Positions 1 through 8,146 of a stretch of 64,000 nucleotides of DNA are shown here, piece by piece. Positions within the stretch are counted from its first letter, which is position 1, and each line of letters begins with the position of its first letter. The position numbers and the translations under genes are program-made. The DNA is from Thalassobius sp002708925 (GTDB lineage: Bacteria; Pseudomonadota; Alphaproteobacteria; Rhodobacterales; Rhodobacteraceae), in contig NZ_JBNAGJ010000002.1 of assembly GCF_049803795.1 (NCBI RefSeq), forward strand, positions 248,001 to 312,000, written 5' to 3'. The notes below the pieces were generated by a model. The model was not told where the DNA came from. It ran no database searches and worked only from the letters and a program-made list of their open reading frames with translations.

Positions 1-58
1 CGTGTTCAACCTGGATTGATCTCTTGCGCTGCGGCCCTCGCGGGGGCACAAACGGGCC

Positions 59-577
59 ATGATCACGCGTGAATTTCAAAAGGGCGACGCCCATTCGACC
101 GCCATCTACTCGGATTGCGAGAAATACCGCTACGAGCTGACCCGCATCTGGGATCCGGCCGGGCGCAAGGCGCTGTTCGTGATGCTGAACCCGTCCACCG
201 CGACCGAGGTGCAGAACGACCCCACCGTGGAACGCTGCGAGCGCCGCGCGCGGGCCTTGGGCTTTGGCGCGTTTCGCGTGACGAATATCTTTGCCTGGCG
301 CGATACCGATCCGCGCGCCATGCGCGCCGCGGCCGATCCGGTGGGGCCCGCCAATGATCAGACAATTGTGGACGGCTGCGCCTGGGCAGATCAGATCATC
401 GCCGCCTGGGGCACGCATGGTGAACATCTGGATCAGGGGCCGCATATCGCGCGGCTGCTGCGCGGCACCGGACGCCAAATCCACCATCTGGGCCTGACCA
501 AAGCCGGCCACCCGAAACACCCGCTCTATATCGCCTATACCCAGCAACCCGCGCTGTGGGACATCCCCAATGACTGA
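59..577 (+). CDS. DUF1643 domain-containing protein
   Basis: A 172-residue protein matching the DUF1643 family in length and pattern. The sequence shows the family hallmark VMLNPSTA near residue 41, then NDPTVERCERRA and the GAFRVTNIFAWR stretch, and a C-terminal GHPKHPLYI segment. The family is widespread in bacteria and phages and its biochemical role is not established. The start ATG at 59 has only a weak upstream purine stretch. The last 8 bp overlap the start of the next gene, so the two are probably co-translated. The 58 bases before it hold no recognisable feature. Confidence 0.85.
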   Translation: MITREFQKGDAHSTAIYSDCEKYRYELTRIWDPAGRKALFVMLNPSTATEVQNDPTVERCERRARALGFGAFRVTNIFAWRDTDPRAMRAAADPVGPANDQTIVDGCAWADQIIAAWGTHGEHLDQGPHIARLLRGTGRQIHHLGLTKAGHPKHPLYIAYTQQPALWDIPND

Positions 578-893
578 CCAGACCGACAAGGACACGCTGG
601 AGGCCATGCGCCACCTGACCCGCGAAATCGAGAAGCTGAACAGCCATCGGTTCATCGCCATTCAGAACTCGCCCCGCCGGATGATCCTGTTTCAGTTCGG
701 GCGCGGGCTGGCCTTTGGGCTGGGCTCGGTGCTGGGGGCGACGCTGCTGGTTTCGCTCATCACCTGGTGGCTGGCGCAATTCGAGTTCCTGCCGATCATC
801 GGCGACTGGATGGCCGTTCTGGCAGACGAATTCGAACGCGCCACCGGAACCACCGGCGGCAGCTCATCGGATATTAACCAATCGACTCAATAG
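570..893 (+). CDS. DUF5665-like small membrane protein
   Basis: A 107-residue protein with a polar N-terminal helix (about residues 1-45) and one or two hydrophobic stretches (about residues 48-80, including FGLGSVLGATLLVSLITWW), then an acidic tail. This matches the small membrane proteins annotated as DUF5665. No catalytic motif is visible. It overlaps the upstream DUF1643 gene by 8 bp, which suggests translational coupling. Its function is unknown; it is most likely an inner-membrane protein. Confidence 0.7.
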   Translation: MTDQTDKDTLEAMRHLTREIEKLNSHRFIAIQNSPRRMILFQFGRGLAFGLGSVLGATLLVSLITWWLAQFEFLPIIGDWMAVLADEFERATGTTGGSSSDINQSTQ

Positions 894-953
894 GTTTTGA
901 CCGACTCGGGGCACGTATGCCGTAATGCCTGCGGGGTAATCCGTGGGTGAAAC

Positions 954-1862
954 ATGCTACTTCTTGCTGGACTTTTAGGTGTGGTCGCGGTTGGCGCGGT
1001 CTTTGTCGGTTCCGATGTCATGACAGAGGATGACGAGAGCGAAATCCTTGCCGCTCCGGAGGACGAAGAGTTCGAGGACACCGACGGCAATGACATCCTG
1101 GCCGGCGGTGACGGGGCCGACATTCTGGATGGCGGCGCGGGCAACGATCAGTTGAACGGCTATGCCGGCGATGACGATGTGACGGGCGGCGCGGGCGACG
1201 ATGACGTGCACGGCTGGGACGGGGCCGACACGCTGCATGGCGGCGATGGCCACGACACCCTCCACGGCGAGGACGGAGCCGACCTGATCGAGGGCAATGC
1301 CGGTGACGATCAGATGTTCGGCCATAACGATGACGACACCCTATTCGGCAACGAGGGGGCCGACAGTCTGGTCGGCAGCGCGGGCGATGATGTGCTGGAT
1401 GGCGGCGCGGGCGACGACGCGCTGCATGGCGATCTGGACGATGACACCCTGACCGGCGGCACCGGCACTGACACGCTGTTCGGCGGCGCAGGCGATGACA
1501 TGCTGCGCGGGGACGATGACGCTGAAATGGATTTCTTGAATGGCGGCGGCGGCGATGACACGATCGTTGGCGGCGACGGGGATCTTATTCACACGGGGGA
1601 CGGCGCGGATACCGTGCTGATCGGCGATTGGGTGGACAACCCGCTGACCATTCAGGACTTCGATCAAAGCTCGGATCAGCTGGCCGTTGTTTTCGACGAC
1701 GAAAACGGCGCTCAGCCCACTTTGGAGCTTACCCCCTCCGAGGATGGCTCGGGCACCATGATCCTGACCATCAATGGCGTGCAGGCCGCCACGCTGGACG
1801 GCGCCGCCGGGCTGAATGTCGAGGATATCGCCCTGATCGCCCGGTCCGCTGCGGGGCTCTGA
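954..1862 (+). CDS. RTX-type calcium-binding repeat protein
   Basis: A 302-residue acidic protein. Residues 1-20 form a hydrophobic helix that could be a signal or anchor, followed by an acidic linker. From about residue 45 to 230 there are some 17 nonapeptide repeats of the GGxGxDxLx type (for example GGAGNDQLN, GGAGDDVLD), which in hemolysin-type proteins bind calcium in a beta-roll. The C-terminal 70 residues are a non-repetitive beta-rich domain (QDFDQSSDQLAVVF) common in roseobacter RTX proteins. There is no enzymatic domain. No type I secretion genes lie beside it. An N-terminal hydrophobic segment is atypical for a pure type I substrate, so it may instead be membrane-anchored. Confidence 0.8.
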   Translation: MLLLAGLLGVVAVGAVFVGSDVMTEDDESEILAAPEDEEFEDTDGNDILAGGDGADILDGGAGNDQLNGYAGDDDVTGGAGDDDVHGWDGADTLHGGDGHDTLHGEDGADLIEGNAGDDQMFGHNDDDTLFGNEGADSLVGSAGDDVLDGGAGDDALHGDLDDDTLTGGTGTDTLFGGAGDDMLRGDDDAEMDFLNGGGGDDTIVGGDGDLIHTGDGADTVLIGDWVDNPLTIQDFDQSSDQLAVVFDDENGAQPTLELTPSEDGSGTMILTINGVQAATLDGAAGLNVEDIALIARSAAGL

Positions 1863-2002
1863 CCGCTTTTTTCCTTTTCTTTTCGGGGGAATCCCCGTAA
1901 GAGCGCGCATCCGGTGCGGTTCTGCTGCGCCGGGCACTCCATGGACCTTGCTGGACGACATCCCGGCCTGCGCCCTAACCCTTAACATAACAGGAGACCC
2001 CG

Positions 2003-2272
2003 ATGTCGATCACCGCTGAAGAAAAAGCACGCGTTATCAAAGAGTTCGGCACCAAAGAAGGTGACACTGGCTCGCCCGAAGTACAAGTTGCAATCCTGTC
2101 CTCGCGCATCGCCACCCTGACCGAGCACTTCAAGACCCACAAAAAAGACAACCACGGCCGCCGCGGCCTGCTGATGATGGTTGCCCAGCGTCGTAAACTG
2201 CTGGACTACCTGAAAGGCAAGGACGAAGCCCGTTACCAAGACCTGATCAAACGTCTGGGCATCCGCCGCTAA
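2003..2272 (+). CDS. rpsO: 30S ribosomal protein S15
   Basis: An 89-residue protein of the standard S15 length. It carries the family signature from GDTGSPEVQVAILSSRI (about residues 21-37) through HKKDNHGRRGLLMMVAQRRKLLDYL (about 46-70), with the C-terminal YQDLIKRLGIRR. It binds 16S rRNA helices 20-22 early in small-subunit assembly. A clean AGGAG lies about 8 bp before the ATG. A strong terminator follows the stop. In many bacteria rpsO and pnp are adjacent; here a DsrE-like gene sits between them, each with its own terminator. Confidence 0.98.
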   Translation: MSITAEEKARVIKEFGTKEGDTGSPEVQVAILSSRIATLTEHFKTHKKDNHGRRGLLMMVAQRRKLLDYLKGKDEARYQDLIKRLGIRR

Positions 2273-2295
2273 GACCCTAGGTTCTTGTAAATCGC

Positions 2296-2327
2296 AAACG
2301 CCCGCTCGGCCCCGAGCGGGCGTTTTT
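2296..2327 (+). terminator. rho-independent terminator after rpsO
   Basis: A perfect GC-rich stem, AAACGCCCGCTC paired with GAGCGGGCGTTT around a short loop, is followed by a T run. It sits 24 bp after the rpsO stop. Confidence 0.92.
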
Positions 2328-2344
2328 CGTTGGCGCCGCTTCTT

Positions 2345-2366
2345 AACCTTCCAGCACTGGAAGGTT
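2345..2366. promoter_or_regulatory. perfect 10-bp inverted repeat upstream of dsrE-like gene
   Basis: AACCTTCCAG and CTGGAAGGTT are separated by only CA. The spacer is too short for a good RNA hairpin, so this reads better as a dimeric protein-binding site. It lies about 70 bp before the dsrE-like start and within the likely promoter. A role as a second terminator of rpsO is the alternative, since TTTT follows. Confidence 0.4.
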
Positions 2367-2436
2367 TTGATCCATGTCATATTAATTTTCGCGAATACAT
2401 GTTGAGACGTCAGCATCTTAAATTCAGGAGAACCCA

Positions 2437-2883
2437 ATGCGCTCTTTCCTCGCCAAATTGATGCTGGCTTTTTCATTGATGTTGATGCCAATCGCTGCGA
2501 ATGCAGAAGGTAACAAACCCGGCCTGTTCGTAAATCTCACCACTGACGACACCTGGGCCGCCGCCAAGGCCATCATGTTTGCCCACCAGAAATCGCTGAA
2601 AAATGGCCATCCAACCGCGATCTGGATGAACGTGCGCGCCGTGTATCTGGCCGATAAAAAACGCCCCAGCCACGTGCATGGGTTAATGGCCGAACACGGC
2701 ACCTCGATCCAGGATATGCTGCAAAACTTCCTCTCTGATGGCGGCGTCGTCATCATGTGCGGCGCATGTTCAAAAGCCGCCGGATTGACCAAAGCCGACT
2801 ATATTGATGGCGTTCAGATGGGCAGCGCCGAGCTTGTCGGGGGCTGGCTGTTCGATCCGAATGTAAAAACCCTGGGCTGGTAA
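2437..2883 (+). CDS. DsrE/DsrF-like periplasmic protein
   Basis: A 148-residue protein with a typical Sec signal peptide (residues 1-23, hydrophobic LMLAFSLMLMPIA, cleavage after ANA). The mature part has the DsrE fold pattern: LFVNLTTDD, AAKAIMFAH, ATIWMNVRAVYLAD, and a conserved cysteine pair in VVIMCGACSKAAGL near residue 105. DsrE-type proteins take part in sulfur relay or peroxide and thiol chemistry; the exported form is common but poorly characterised. AGGAG precedes the ATG. It stands alone between two terminators. Confidence 0.8.
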   Translation: MRSFLAKLMLAFSLMLMPIAANAEGNKPGLFVNLTTDDTWAAAKAIMFAHQKSLKNGHPTAIWMNVRAVYLADKKRPSHVHGLMAEHGTSIQDMLQNFLSDGGVVIMCGACSKAAGLTKADYIDGVQMGSAELVGGWLFDPNVKTLGW

Positions 2884-2916
2884 GAAACCAACCGAACCAG
2901 TTCACCAAAATCGTCG

Positions 2917-2941
2917 GGGCGGCCTGCCGGGCCGTCCTTTT
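2917..2941 (+). terminator. terminator after dsrE-like gene
   Basis: An 8-bp stem with one G-U pair (GGGCGGCC with GGCCGTCC) is followed by TTTT, about 35 bp after the stop. Confidence 0.75.
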
Positions 2942-3081
2942 GCATTTTCCGGGTTCAGATAATCATGGCTTTCAAAACTCTGCGATTTCCTGTATGGCCC
3001 CACACATCTGAGACGTGACGCCTTTGACTCCGGGCGCATGAGAAAGATTGGAGTCGGCGGCAATGGGGCCGCCATGCAAAA

Positions 3082-3121
3082 AAGGAGACGCGGGAGGGCC
3101 CGCGAGTGCTCCTTATAAGGA
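3082..3121 (+). promoter_or_regulatory. pnp leader stem-loop and ribosome-binding site
   Basis: In the pnp leader, AAGGAG (3082-3087) pairs perfectly with CTCCTT (3109-3114). Nested inside, CGCGGG (3089-3094) pairs with CCCGCG (3099-3104) around an AGGG loop. The hairpin ends 11 nt before the pnp start; the true SD (TAAGGA, 3116-3121) is immediately downstream. In enterobacteria PNPase represses its own mRNA through an RNase III-cut leader hairpin; an equivalent role here is inference. Confidence 0.6.
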
Positions 3122-3125
3122 TACG

Positions 3126-5261
3126 ATGATGTTCAACGTAACAACCAAATCCATGCAGTGGGGCGATGAGACGCTGACACTGGAAACCGGCAAGGTTGCC
3201 CGTCAGGCCGACGGCACCGTGATTGCCACGCTTGGCGAAACCAGCGTCATGGCAAACGTGACCTTTGCCAAGGAACCGAAACCGGGACAGGATTTTTTCC
3301 CGCTGACGGTTCACTATCAGGAAAAATACTATGCGGCCGGTAAAGTGCCCGGCGGTTTCTTCAAGCGCGAGGCACGCCCGACCGAGAAAGAAACCCTGAC
3401 CGCGCGTCTGATCGACCGTCCGATCCGCCCGCTGTTCGTGCCTGGCTTCAAGAACGAAGTGCTGGTGATGTGCACCGTGCTAAGCCACGATCTGGAAAAC
3501 GACCCCGATATCGTTGCGATGATCGCCGCCTCGGCGGCGCTGACCATCTCGGGTGCGCCGTTCCGTGGCCCGATCGCCTGCGCACGCGTTGGCTTTGTTG
3601 ACGGCGAATACACGCTGAACCCGTCCGTGGACGACATGCAGGATCTGCGCAACAACCCTGAACAGCGTCTGGACCTGGTTGTCGCCGGCACCAAAGACGC
3701 CGTGATGATGGTGGAATCCGAAGCTTACGAGCTGACCGAAGCCGAAATGCTGGGCGCCGTGAACTTTGCCCACCAGCAGATTCAGCCGGTGATCGACCTG
3801 ATCATCGACCTGGCCGAAGAAACCGCCAAAGAGCCGTTTGACTTCGCCGCGCCGGATTACGCGGATCTGTTCGAAGTGGTCAAAGCCGCAGGCGAGGCCG
3901 CCATGCGTGACGCCTATGCGATCACCGATAAGCAAGAGCGCGTTGCCGCTGTTGCCGCCGCCAAAGAGGCCATCAAGGCCGGCCTGACCGAAGAGCAACT
4001 GGAAGACGCGAACCTGGGCTCGGCCCTGAAGAAGCTGGAATCCACCGTTCTGCGCGGCTCGGTCGTGAAAGAGGGCAAACGTATCGACGGCCGCGCCCTG
4101 GATCAGGTCCGCGCCATCGAATGCGAAACCGGCCTGCTGCCCCGGACCCACGGTTCGGCGCTGTTCACCCGTGGGGAAACTCAGGGTCTGGTCGTGACCA
4201 CGCTGGGCACCGGCGATGACGAACAGTTCATCGACGCGCTGCACGGCAACTTCAAATCGAACTTCATGCTGCACTATAACTTCCCGCCCTACTCGGTCGG
4301 TGAGGTTGGCCGCGTGGGTGGCCCCGGCCGCCGCGAGATCGGTCACGGCAAACTGGCATGGCGTGCGCTGCAGGCAGTTCTGCCCTCGGCCACCGATTTC
4401 CCCTACACCCTGCGTCTGGTGTCCGAGATCACCGAATCGAACGGCTCGTCCTCAATGGCGTCGGTCTGTGGTGGTTCGCTGTCCATGATGGACGCCGGTG
4501 TTCCGCTGAAGGCCGCCGTTGCCGGTGTGGCCATGGGTCTGGTGCTGGAAGATGACGGTTCCTACGCCGTCCTGACCGACATCCTGGGTGACGAAGATCA
4601 CCTGGGCGACATGGACTTCAAAGTCGCTGGCACCGAAGCGGGCATCACCTCGCTGCAGATGGACATCAAGGTTGCCGGCATCACCCCGGAAATCATGGAG
4701 AAAGCCCTGGCCCAAGCCAAAGAGGGCCGGATGCACATCCTGGGTGAGATGAACAAGGCGCTGTCCGGCACCGCCGAATTCAGCGTCCACGCCCCGCGCA
4801 TCGAAACCATGCAGATCCCCACCGACAAGATCCGCGAAGTGATCGGCTCGGGCGGGAAGGTCATCCGCGAAATCGTCGAAGTGTCGGGCGCCAAGGTCGA
4901 CATCAACGACGACGGCATCATCAAGATCGCCAGCCCGAACGGAGAAGCCATTCAGAAGGCATACGACATGATCCACTCGATCGTGGCCGAGCCCGAAGAA
5001 GGCAAGATCTACAAAGGCAAAGTCGTGAAGATCGTCGATTTCGGCGCCTTCGTGAACTTCTTTGGCAAGCGCGACGGCCTGGTGCACGTCAGCCAGATCG
5101 AAAACCGCCGCCTGAACCACCCCTCGGACGTCCTGAAAGAGGGCCAAGAGGTCTGGGTCAAGCTGCTGGGCTTTGACGATCGCGGCAAGGTGCGCCTGTC
5201 GATGAAAGTCGTCGATCAGGAAACCGGCGAAGAGGCCAAAAAAGAAGAAAAAGAGGACTGA
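3126..5261 (+). CDS. pnp: polyribonucleotide nucleotidyltransferase (PNPase)
   Basis: A 711-residue protein of normal PNPase length. Two RNase PH-like domains (about residues 5-230 and 300-540) contain the phosphate-binding GSSSMASVCGGSLSMMDAG stretch and the catalytic aspartates in DILGDEDHLGDMDFK. A KH domain follows (IREVIGSGGKVIREI, about 560) and then an S1 domain (GKVVKIVDFGAFVNFF, about 630). It degrades RNA 3'-5' phosphorolytically and is a degradosome component. The ATG at 3126 is preferred over an in-frame ATG at 3048 because the SD TAAGGA is 5 nt upstream and other PNPases start near MFNV. A strong terminator follows. Confidence 0.98.
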   Translation: MMFNVTTKSMQWGDETLTLETGKVARQADGTVIATLGETSVMANVTFAKEPKPGQDFFPLTVHYQEKYYAAGKVPGGFFKREARPTEKETLTARLIDRPIRPLFVPGFKNEVLVMCTVLSHDLENDPDIVAMIAASAALTISGAPFRGPIACARVGFVDGEYTLNPSVDDMQDLRNNPEQRLDLVVAGTKDAVMMVESEAYELTEAEMLGAVNFAHQQIQPVIDLIIDLAEETAKEPFDFAAPDYADLFEVVKAAGEAAMRDAYAITDKQERVAAVAAAKEAIKAGLTEEQLEDANLGSALKKLESTVLRGSVVKEGKRIDGRALDQVRAIECETGLLPRTHGSALFTRGETQGLVVTTLGTGDDEQFIDALHGNFKSNFMLHYNFPPYSVGEVGRVGGPGRREIGHGKLAWRALQAVLPSATDFPYTLRLVSEITESNGSSSMASVCGGSLSMMDAGVPLKAAVAGVAMGLVLEDDGSYAVLTDILGDEDHLGDMDFKVAGTEAGITSLQMDIKVAGITPEIMEKALAQAKEGRMHILGEMNKALSGTAEFSVHAPRIETMQIPTDKIREVIGSGGKVIREIVEVSGAKVDINDDGIIKIASPNGEAIQKAYDMIHSIVAEPEEGKIYKGKVVKIVDFGAFVNFFGKRDGLVHVSQIENRRLNHPSDVLKEGQEVWVKLLGFDDRGKVRLSMKVVDQETGEEAKKEEKED

Positions 5262-5283
5262 TCCGTCCCCTTTTGAGCAAAAG

Positions 5284-5313
5284 AAAGCCCCGGTCGCAGC
5301 GCCGGGGCTTTTT
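5284..5313 (+). terminator. rho-independent terminator after pnp
   Basis: AAAGCCCCGG pairs with CCGGGGCTTT around an 8-nt loop and is followed by T residues, 23 bp after the pnp stop. Confidence 0.92.
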
Positions 5314-5327
5314 CATTACTGGGCACA

Positions 5328-5597
5328 CTATCGCGCGCATTTTCGGCCTTTTACACGAAGATCGGGATCGACGCCGCCCTGAAACACGCCAAGGCCGCCG
5401 CCCATAATCGACACAGCCCCCATACTGCGTAGCGTCACCCTTGATGCGGAGCGCCTATCAGACCTTTGAAACCATCGCTTCAAATGTCGCAGCACACTCC
5501 CCACCCGACCATTGCATCGGTAAACCCGCAACGCATTCATCAAGAAAACGACAGCAGCCAATATGATGCCGGGCCCTCCAAAACAGCCCGCCATCAC
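5328..5597 (-). CDS. possible small membrane protein (uncertain)
   Basis: An 89-codon open frame in the 456-bp gap between pnp and the peroxiredoxin. It has one convincing hydrophobic helix near the N-terminus (GIILAAVVFLMNALRV) followed by a basic segment and a glycine-rich end. I do not recognise a family. Coding potential is doubtful: there is no clear SD and the region otherwise looks intergenic. It is included only because nothing else explains this stretch. Confidence 0.22.
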   Translation of the reverse strand: MMAGCFGGPGIILAAVVFLMNALRVYRCNGRVGSVLRHLKRWFQRSDRRSASRVTLRSMGAVSIMGGGLGVFQGGVDPDLRVKGRKCAR

Positions 5598-5641
5598 CCG
5601 CCTTTTCCGGTATCAATAGCGGTAGCCCCAGAGGCACGACT

Positions 5642-5670
5642 TCATCTTGCCGAAATACTCCGGGGGGAGG
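5642..5670. repeat. intergenic AAATACTCC...GGAGGC motif, copy 1
   Basis: The sequence TTGCCGAAATACTCC, then a G-rich centre, then GGAGGC closely resembles the motif at 23936-23962. CTCC and GGAG can pair. Immediately downstream is another GC-rich inverted repeat (GGGGGGCAGCGCCCCCC). It sits in the non-coding stretch between the pnp terminator and the convergent peroxiredoxin gene. Confidence 0.45.
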
Positions 5671-5717
5671 CCACAGGCCGGGGGGCAGCGCCCCCCTCTG
5701 CCTTGACGCTCCCGTCC

Positions 5718-6371
5718 TCAGGCCGGGTCTTTGATGGTGCGCAGATAGGGCAGCTTGACGTCCAGCTTGCCGAATTTGGCTTCGGCCTGTTCGTTGCTCA
5801 GCGACAGGGCAACGATCACATCCTGACCAGAGGTCCAGTTCGCCGGGGTGGCCAGCGGCTCGCCATAGGTCTTTTGCAGACCGTCCAGAGCGCGCAGAAC
5901 CTCGGCAAAGTTACGCCCCACCGACATCGGATAGGTCATGATCAACTGCACCTTCTTATCGGGCGAGATGATGAAAACCGAACGCACGCTGGCCGAATCC
6001 GCAGCCGTGCGACCATCGGGCAGATAGGCCTCGGCGGGCAGCATATCAAAGGCCTTCGACACCGCCAGATCTTCGTCCGCGATGATCGGGAAGCCGGCCG
6101 TCGCCCCCGAGAACCCCTCGATGTCCGATTTCCATTTGACGTGCTCGTCCGCCGCGTCCACCGACAGGCCGATCACCTTTGTGTTCCGTTGCGTCCATTC
6201 ATCGGCCAGTTGCGCCACGGCACCGAATTCAGTGGTGCAGACGGGCGTAAAATCTTTCGGATGCGAGAACAGGATAGCCCAGCTATCACCGATCCAGTCA
6301 TGGAAGGTGATGGTGCCCTGGTCGGTTTCGGCGGTGAAGTTGGGGACGATATCATTGATGCGCAGGCCCAT
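5718..6371 (-). CDS. 1-Cys peroxiredoxin (PRDX6-like)
   Basis: A 217-residue thioredoxin-fold peroxidase that reduces hydroperoxides. The peroxidatic cysteine is in FTPVCTTEFG (about residue 47), preceded by LFSHPKD. The length and the C-terminal dimerisation domain with YPMSVGRNFAEVLRALDGLQ are typical of the 1-Cys Prx6 group rather than AhpC, which is shorter and has a resolving VCP motif. It is a single gene, divergent from an aldehyde dehydrogenase across 275 bp. A TTAGA-N5-TCTAA palindrome lies about 42 bp upstream and may be a redox or iron operator. Confidence 0.92.
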   Translation of the reverse strand: MGLRINDIVPNFTAETDQGTITFHDWIGDSWAILFSHPKDFTPVCTTEFGAVAQLADEWTQRNTKVIGLSVDAADEHVKWKSDIEGFSGATAGFPIIADEDLAVSKAFDMLPAEAYLPDGRTAADSASVRSVFIISPDKKVQLIMTYPMSVGRNFAEVLRALDGLQKTYGEPLATPANWTSGQDVIVALSLSNEQAEAKFGKLDVKLPYLRTIKDPA

Positions 6372-6412
6372 TTTCTTTTCCTCTCAAAATGGTCAGGATT
6401 ACATTCCGTAAA

Positions 6413-6427
6413 TTAGATACATTCTAA
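6413..6427. promoter_or_regulatory. palindrome TTAGA-N5-TCTAA upstream of peroxiredoxin
   Basis: A perfect 5+5 bp palindrome in an AT-rich patch, 42-56 bp upstream of the peroxiredoxin start. This is the position expected for an operator overlapping or flanking the promoter. The cognate regulator cannot be named from sequence alone. Confidence 0.4.
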
Positions 6428-6646
6428 ACCGCACTTTACCAGCCCCAGACTCGGGGATTTTTCGCAGGGTGACAGAGTGTCGCGATTCCTCAAGGGTCTT
6501 AATTTGATCAAATTTCCGAAACCTGTTCAGACTCCCCCTTGCGAAGGGTCAAAACCCCTGACAAACTGCCTTTCAACGTCGCGGCAAAGAATTCTGCATA
6601 ACGGAATTCCCCGCGAGACGGGAAGGTCTTTTATCGGAGGTCAGAG

Positions 6647-8086
6647 ATGATCGAGAAACGTCAATTCTACATCAATGGGGACTGGGTGGACCCGATTGAG
6701 CAGCGCGATCACGATGTGATCGACCCCTCCACCGAAGAACCCTGTGCCGTTATTTCGCTGGGCGCTCAGGCCGATGCGGATGCGGCCGTTGCGGCGGCCA
6801 AGGCTGCCTTTCCGGCCTGGATGAACACGCCCCCCGCGGACCGTATTGCCCTGGTCGAAAAGCTGCTGGAAATCTACAAACGCCGCAGCGCCGAAATGGG
6901 CGAGGCGATCAGCCTGGAGATGGGCGCGCCGATCGACATGGCGAACACCTCTCAGGTGGGGGCCGGCACCTGGCACATCACGAATTTCATCCGAGCGGCC
7001 AAGAATTTCGAGTTCATCCGCCCGCTGGGAGATCATGCCCCCAATGACCGGATCGTGCACGAACCCGTCGGCGTCTGTGCGCTGATCACACCGTGGAACT
7101 GGCCGATGAACCAGGTCACGCTGAAGGTGGTCGCCGCCGCGATTGCGGGCTGCACCATGGTGCTGAAACCCTCCGAGGAAAGCCCGCTGGACGCGATCCT
7201 GTTCGCCGAAATGATGGACGAGGCTGGCTTCCCCAAGGGGGTGTTCAACCTGGTGAACGGCGATGGTGTGGGCGTGGGGGCGGCGCTGTCCGGGCATCCG
7301 GATGTGGATATGGTCAGCTTCACCGGCTCGACCCGCGCGGGCATCGCGATTTCCCAAAACGCCGCGCTGACGCTGAAACGCGTCCATCTGGAGCTGGGCG
7401 GCAAGGGCGCCAACATCATCTTTGACGATGCGGATGAAAAGGCCGTCAAACGCGGCGTTCTGCACATGATGAACAACACCGGCCAGTCGTGTAATGCCCC
7501 CAGCCGGATGCTGGTGCAGAAAGGCGTCTATGACCAGGCGGTCGAAGCCGCTGCCGAGGTCGCGAATACGGTCACCGTCGGCCCTGCCAGCGCGCATGGC
7601 AAGCACATCGGCCCCGTCGTCAACGAGGCCCAGTGGAACAAGATCCAGGGGCTGATCCAGACCGGCATCGACGAAGGCGCGCGCCTGGTTGCCGGCGGCC
7701 TGGGCCGTCCCGAGGGGCTGAACAAGGGCTTCTTTGTGCGCCCCACCGTTTTTGCCGACGTCAACAATCAGATGACCATCGCACGCGAGGAAATCTTTGG
7801 TCCCGTGCTGTCGATCATCCCGTTCGAAACCGAGGAAGAAGCGGTTCAGATCGCCAATGACACGGTCTATGGCCTGACGAACTATGTCCAGACCACCGAT
7901 GGCGTAAAAGCCAACCGCCTGGCGCTGCAATTGCGCTCGGGGATGGTGGAAATGAACGGCCAGAGCCGCGGGGCCGGGGCGCCCTTTGGTGGCATGAAAC
8001 AGTCCGGCAATGGCCGCGAAGGCGGCGTTTGGGGCATCGAGGACTTCCTTGAAGTCAAATCCGTGGCCGGTTGGGCCGCTGAATAA
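6647..8086 (+). CDS. NAD(P)-dependent aldehyde dehydrogenase
   Basis: A 479-residue ALDH superfamily enzyme that oxidises an aldehyde to the acid. Visible motifs are the Rossmann segment ITPWNWPMNQ (about 149), LKPSEESP, the general-base glutamate in LELGGKGAN (about 250), the catalytic cysteine in NTGQSCNAPSRM (about 284) and EEIFGPVL (about 380). The substrate cannot be told. GGAGG precedes the ATG at a good distance. It is divergent from the peroxiredoxin and ends in a strong terminator. Confidence 0.93.
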   Translation: MIEKRQFYINGDWVDPIEQRDHDVIDPSTEEPCAVISLGAQADADAAVAAAKAAFPAWMNTPPADRIALVEKLLEIYKRRSAEMGEAISLEMGAPIDMANTSQVGAGTWHITNFIRAAKNFEFIRPLGDHAPNDRIVHEPVGVCALITPWNWPMNQVTLKVVAAAIAGCTMVLKPSEESPLDAILFAEMMDEAGFPKGVFNLVNGDGVGVGAALSGHPDVDMVSFTGSTRAGIAISQNAALTLKRVHLELGGKGANIIFDDADEKAVKRGVLHMMNNTGQSCNAPSRMLVQKGVYDQAVEAAAEVANTVTVGPASAHGKHIGPVVNEAQWNKIQGLIQTGIDEGARLVAGGLGRPEGLNKGFFVRPTVFADVNNQMTIAREEIFGPVLSIIPFETEEEAVQIANDTVYGLTNYVQTTDGVKANRLALQLRSGMVEMNGQSRGAGAPFGGMKQSGNGREGGVWGIEDFLEVKSVAGWAAE

Positions 8087-8111
8087 GCGCAACACCATTG
8101 CAACACGGTTC

Positions 8112-8145
8112 AATCCGGGGCTATCACGGCCCCGGATTTCTTTTT
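8112..8145 (+). terminator. terminator after aldehyde dehydrogenase
   Basis: A 10-bp stem (AATCCGGGGC with GCCCCGGATT) is followed by TTCTTTTT. The T run ends one base before the ATG of the next gene, which is unusual. Confidence 0.88.
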
Positions 8146-8146
8146 C

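Noticed and set aside
954..1862. RTX repeats as a possible DNA tandem repeat or CRISPR-like array
   Set aside because: The periodicity is that of 9-residue coding repeats (27 bp) with variable codons; there are no identical spacer-separated repeats. No CRISPR array was seen anywhere in the window.
3048..3125. 26-codon N-terminal extension of PNPase from an upstream ATG
   Set aside because: It lies within the leader hairpin, lacks family similarity, and the ATG at 3126 has a proper ribosome-binding site.
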